Source: SG8-30 sp963695155
GTDB lineage: Bacteria; Pseudomonadota; Gammaproteobacteria; Steroidobacterales; Steroidobacteraceae
NCBI GenBank assembly: GCA_963695155.1
Contig: CAVOGD010000006.1
Span: 310,001 to 374,000 of the forward strand
Length of the DNA stretch: 64,000 nucleotides
Direction: 5' to 3'
The position numbers were made by a program, and so were the translations under genes. The notes beneath the pieces were generated by a model that worked only from the letters and a program-made list of their open reading frames with translations, ran no database searches and was not told the origin of the DNA. Within the stretch, counting starts at the first letter, position 1; every line of letters starts with the position of its first letter. Of the stretch, positions 61,710-64,000 are shown piece by piece.

Positions 61710-61735
61710 GTCCAACCCTGGTTGAGGGGTTCGAC
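61710..61735. promoter_or_regulatory. Candidate operator of the copper operon
   Basis: GTCCAACCC (61710-61718) and GGGTTCGAC (61727-61735) form an inverted repeat with eight of nine positions paired and an eight-base spacer. It stands eight bases before the ATG of the Cys/His protein, so it would bind a repressor or fold in the leader. No CueR, CopR or CsoR gene is in the window. Confidence 0.3.
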
Positions 61736-61931
61736 ACGCTACCCCGGGCGCCGGTTCCGGTCAATTCGCACACCTGCGGCCTGAGGCCGGCGTCACAGGC
61801 CGCTGCGGGACGGGCGCCGGCGGCGGCACCTGCCCGCCCTGTGATAAAATTCGATGGATAAACAACTGCCCATTCGCCCGGTCCCGGCATTCGCCGCACC
61901 CCGGCCGCCGGGTCCCCCAGGAGCCTCCTAC

Positions 61932-63233
61932 ATGACCAACGTGACCATCACGCCCCCCGCGACGGGCGCCAAGATCAGCATCCGCAACGGCAAGCTGACC
62001 GTTCCGGACCAGCCGATCATCCCGTTCATCGAGGGCGACGGCACCGGCGCCGACATCTGGCGCGCCAGCGTGCGCGTGCTGGACGCGGCCGTGGCCAGGG
62101 CCTACGGCGGCAAGCGCAAGATCTCGTGGATGGAGGTGTATGCGGGCGAGAAGGCCAACAAGCTGATGAACTCGTGGCTGCCGGACGCGACCGTCGAGGC
62201 CTGCCGCGAATACCTGGTGTCCATCAAGGGCCCGCTGACCACGCCGATCGGCGGCGGCATCCGCTCGCTGAACGTGGCGCTGCGCCAGATGCTCGACCTG
62301 TACGTGTGCCTGCGCCCGGTGCGCTGGTTCAAGGGCGTGCCGTCGCCGGTGCGCATGCCCGAGAAGGTGGACATGGTCATCTTCCGCGAGAACACCGAGG
62401 ACATCTACGCCGGCATCGAGTTCGAGGCCGGCTCGGCGGAGAACGCGAAGTTCCTCGAGCTGTTCAAGGGGGCGTTCCCCAAGCTGTACGGCAAGATCCG
62501 CTTCCCGGACAGCTCGGGCATCGGCATCAAGCCGGTGTCGCGGGAAGGCACCGAGCGGCTGGTGCGCGCCGCCATCCAGTATGCGATCGCGAACCAGCGC
62601 AAGAGCGTGACGTTCGTCCACAAGGGCAACATCATGAAGTACACGGAGGGCGCGTTCCGCAACTGGGGCTACGCGCTGGCCGAGACCGAGTTTGCCGACC
62701 CGACCTATACCTGGGACCAGTGGGAACGGACCGCCGCCGCCAAGGGCGCCAAGGCCGCCAACGAGGAGCAGAAGGCGGCGCTCGCCGCCGGCCGCGTGCT
62801 CGTCAAGGACGCCATCGCCGACATCACGCTGCAGCAGGTGCTGACGCGGCCCGAGGAGTTCGACGTCATCGCCACCATGAACCTGAACGGCGACTACCTG
62901 TCCGACGCGCTGGCCGCGCAGGTGGGCGGCATCGGCATCGCGCCGGGCGGCAACGTCAACTACGTGACCGGCCACGCGGTGTTCGAGGCCACCCACGGCA
63001 CGGCGCCGAAGTACGCCAACCTCGACAAGGTCAACCCGAGTTCGGTCATCCTGTCGGGCGAGATGATGCTGCGCTACCTGGGCTGGACCGAGGCGGCCGA
63101 CCTGATCATCAAGGCGATGGACAAGAGCATCGCCGACAAGGTCGTCACCTATGACTTCGCGCGCCTCATGGAAGGCGCAACCGAGGTCAAGTGCAGCGAG
63201 TTCGGCGACGCGCTGATCCGCAACATGGCTTGA
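61932..63233 (+). CDS. icd: NADP-dependent isocitrate dehydrogenase
   Basis: A 433-residue TCA-cycle enzyme turning isocitrate into 2-oxoglutarate. Motifs: IPFIEGDGTGADIWRAS, GGGIRSLNVALRQMLDLYVC, VIFRENTEDIYAGIEFEAGS, VHKGNIMKYTEGAFRNWGY and NLNGDYLSDALAAQVGGIGI. The Ser in IRSLN is the one phosphorylated by AceK in E. coli, and aceK is the next gene. CAGGAG precedes the ATG at 61932; the upstream in-frame ATG (61854) is unlikely. The protein is a little longer than E. coli Icd because of an Ala/Lys-rich insert (AAAKGAKAANEEQKAALAAG). Confidence 0.95.
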   Translation: MTNVTITPPATGAKISIRNGKLTVPDQPIIPFIEGDGTGADIWRASVRVLDAAVARAYGGKRKISWMEVYAGEKANKLMNSWLPDATVEACREYLVSIKGPLTTPIGGGIRSLNVALRQMLDLYVCLRPVRWFKGVPSPVRMPEKVDMVIFRENTEDIYAGIEFEAGSAENAKFLELFKGAFPKLYGKIRFPDSSGIGIKPVSREGTERLVRAAIQYAIANQRKSVTFVHKGNIMKYTEGAFRNWGYALAETEFADPTYTWDQWERTAAAKGAKAANEEQKAALAAGRVLVKDAIADITLQQVLTRPEEFDVIATMNLNGDYLSDALAAQVGGIGIAPGGNVNYVTGHAVFEATHGTAPKYANLDKVNPSSVILSGEMMLRYLGWTEAADLIIKAMDKSIADKVVTYDFARLMEGATEVKCSEFGDALIRNMA

Positions 63234-63249
63234 GCCGGCAGCGCCGGCC

Positions 63250-64000
63250 TTGGGCAAGCGCAACATCGCGTTGAGCAGCGCAGAGGCCCTGGCGCAAGGA
63301 TGCGCCAGGACGATCGTCGACGCCTTCGCCTATTACAACCACGAGTTCGGCGCCATCACGCGCCGCGCCCCCGAGCGGTTCGAGAACCGCGACTGGGCCG
63401 GCATCCAGAGCGACACGGTCGAGCGGCTCGACCTGTACACGCAGTGCGTCAACCAGGCCATCGAGGACGTCTCGCGCGAACTCGGGCCGCGGGCCCGCGA
63501 CGAGGCGGTCTGGCGCGACATCAAGCTGCAGTTCGGCGGCCTGATCGGCGGCCTGCCGGACCCGGAGTTCCTGAAGACCTTCTTCAGTTCCATCACCCGC
63601 CAGCTGTTCGGCACCGTCGGCGTGAACGACGGCATCGAGTTCTTCGCCCTCACGCTCGATCCGCTGCGCGGCATCGACTCCGAGGTCATGACCAACGCCT
63701 ACCCGAACCGCGGGTCGCTCGACCTGCTGTGCGAGGAATTGCTGTCCGACTTCCGGTTCCGCACGCCGTGGCGCGATTTCGAGGGCAGCGTGCGGCACGT
63801 CGTCACCGACGTGCGCCTGCGCCTGCAGCGTGCCGGTGCGCGCGGCCCGGTGCGCCGCGTCGAGATGATCCGGCCGGTCTTCTACCAGATGTCGCGCGCG
63901 TACGTCGTCGGCCGGATGACCGGCGACGGCTGGACGCTGCCGCTGGCGATCGCCTTCCGCAACGACGACCGCGGCGTGCTGGTGGACGCCGTGATGCTGG
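63250..64000 (+). CDS. aceK: Isocitrate dehydrogenase kinase/phosphatase, N-terminal part
   Basis: The gene runs off the right edge; 250 residues are visible. AceK phosphorylates and dephosphorylates Icd to steer carbon between the TCA cycle and the glyoxylate shunt. The AceK regulatory domain is clear: AFAYYNHEFGAITRRAPERF, NRDWAGIQSDTVERLDLY, FFSSITRQLFGTVGVNDGIE and QMSRAYVVGRMTGD. The start is probably the TTG at 63250 (LGKRNIALSSAEALAQGC); no ATG or good ribosome binding site was found. A small GCCGGC hairpin (63234-63248) separates it from icd. It is usually in aceBAK; here it pairs with its target. Confidence 0.9.
   Translation, partial: MGKRNIALSSAEALAQGCARTIVDAFAYYNHEFGAITRRAPERFENRDWAGIQSDTVERLDLYTQCVNQAIEDVSRELGPRARDEAVWRDIKLQFGGLIGGLPDPEFLKTFFSSITRQLFGTVGVNDGIEFFALTLDPLRGIDSEVMTNAYPNRGSLDLLCEELLSDFRFRTPWRDFEGSVRHVVTDVRLRLQRAGARGPVRRVEMIRPVFYQMSRAYVVGRMTGDGWTLPLAIAFRNDDRGVLVDAVML

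Noticed and set aside
61760..61775. Possible FNR/Dnr half-site (GGTCAA) upstream of icd
   Set aside because: Only one half-site matches; the other reads TTCCG instead of TTGAY.

Overview
The window comes from a very GC-rich, densely coded genome. The gene content (AceK next to an AceK-type isocitrate dehydrogenase, a spu-type putrescine locus, NirS with a single-subunit quinol NO reductase, NnrS, a CusCBA pump) fits a denitrifying gammaproteobacterium, perhaps near Xanthomonadales or Steroidobacterales. The genus cannot be named from sequence alone. No rRNA, tRNA, CRISPR array, insertion sequence or prophage gene was seen, and no stretch over about 200 bases lacks a gene or a described signal.

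1-13.8 kb is a polyamine and amino-acid region. A TRAP transporter (dctQM, cut by the window edge) follows an N-formylglutamate amidohydrolase. Divergent from them is a RpiR-type regulator, followed by puuD/spuA, puuA/spuB, a spuC-like aminotransferase and a potFGHI putrescine ABC importer. A convergent pruA (proline/glutamate branch) carries a one-base frameshift. Then comes homospermidine synthase. Agmatine deiminase at 52-53 kb also feeds putrescine.

13.8-20.8 kb is a leftward respiratory cluster: a 60-aa membrane protein, a 53-aa single-span protein, a CuA subunit II, a heme-copper oxidase subunit I, heme O synthase, SCO, a cytochrome b/ferredoxin/FrhD fusion and a bacteriohemerythrin. 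Subunit I keeps all metal-binding histidines but has no active-site tyrosine at either known position. An FNR/Dnr-type palindrome sits upstream. This is the best candidate for an unusual system here: possibly a CuA-type nitric oxide reductase with a dedicated electron-transfer partner.

20.9-36.4 kb is mostly housekeeping: an S9 peptidase, small hypotheticals, a LOG-family hydrolase, YgiQ, PEP carboxylase, RutE-like reductase, CysD and a CysN-CysC fusion, a TonB receptor with its own FNR/Dnr box, and SlyD.

36.5-43.6 kb is a compact denitrification island: nirS with an extra N-terminal cytochrome c domain, dnr, norZ, nnrS and sirB2. Two more FNR/Dnr boxes lie in its promoters; the norZ one has a well-placed -10 GATAAT.

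43.7-53.1 kb holds a SYLF protein, a beta-hydroxyacid dehydrogenase, an SRPBCC protein, MsrA, a patatin/beta-barrel protein, a second TonB receptor, a small transporter and agmatine deiminase. 53.3-61.7 kb is a five-gene Cu(I)/Ag(I) efflux operon, which also suits an organism with a high copper need for CuA and SCO. 61.9-64 kb has icd and the start of aceK.
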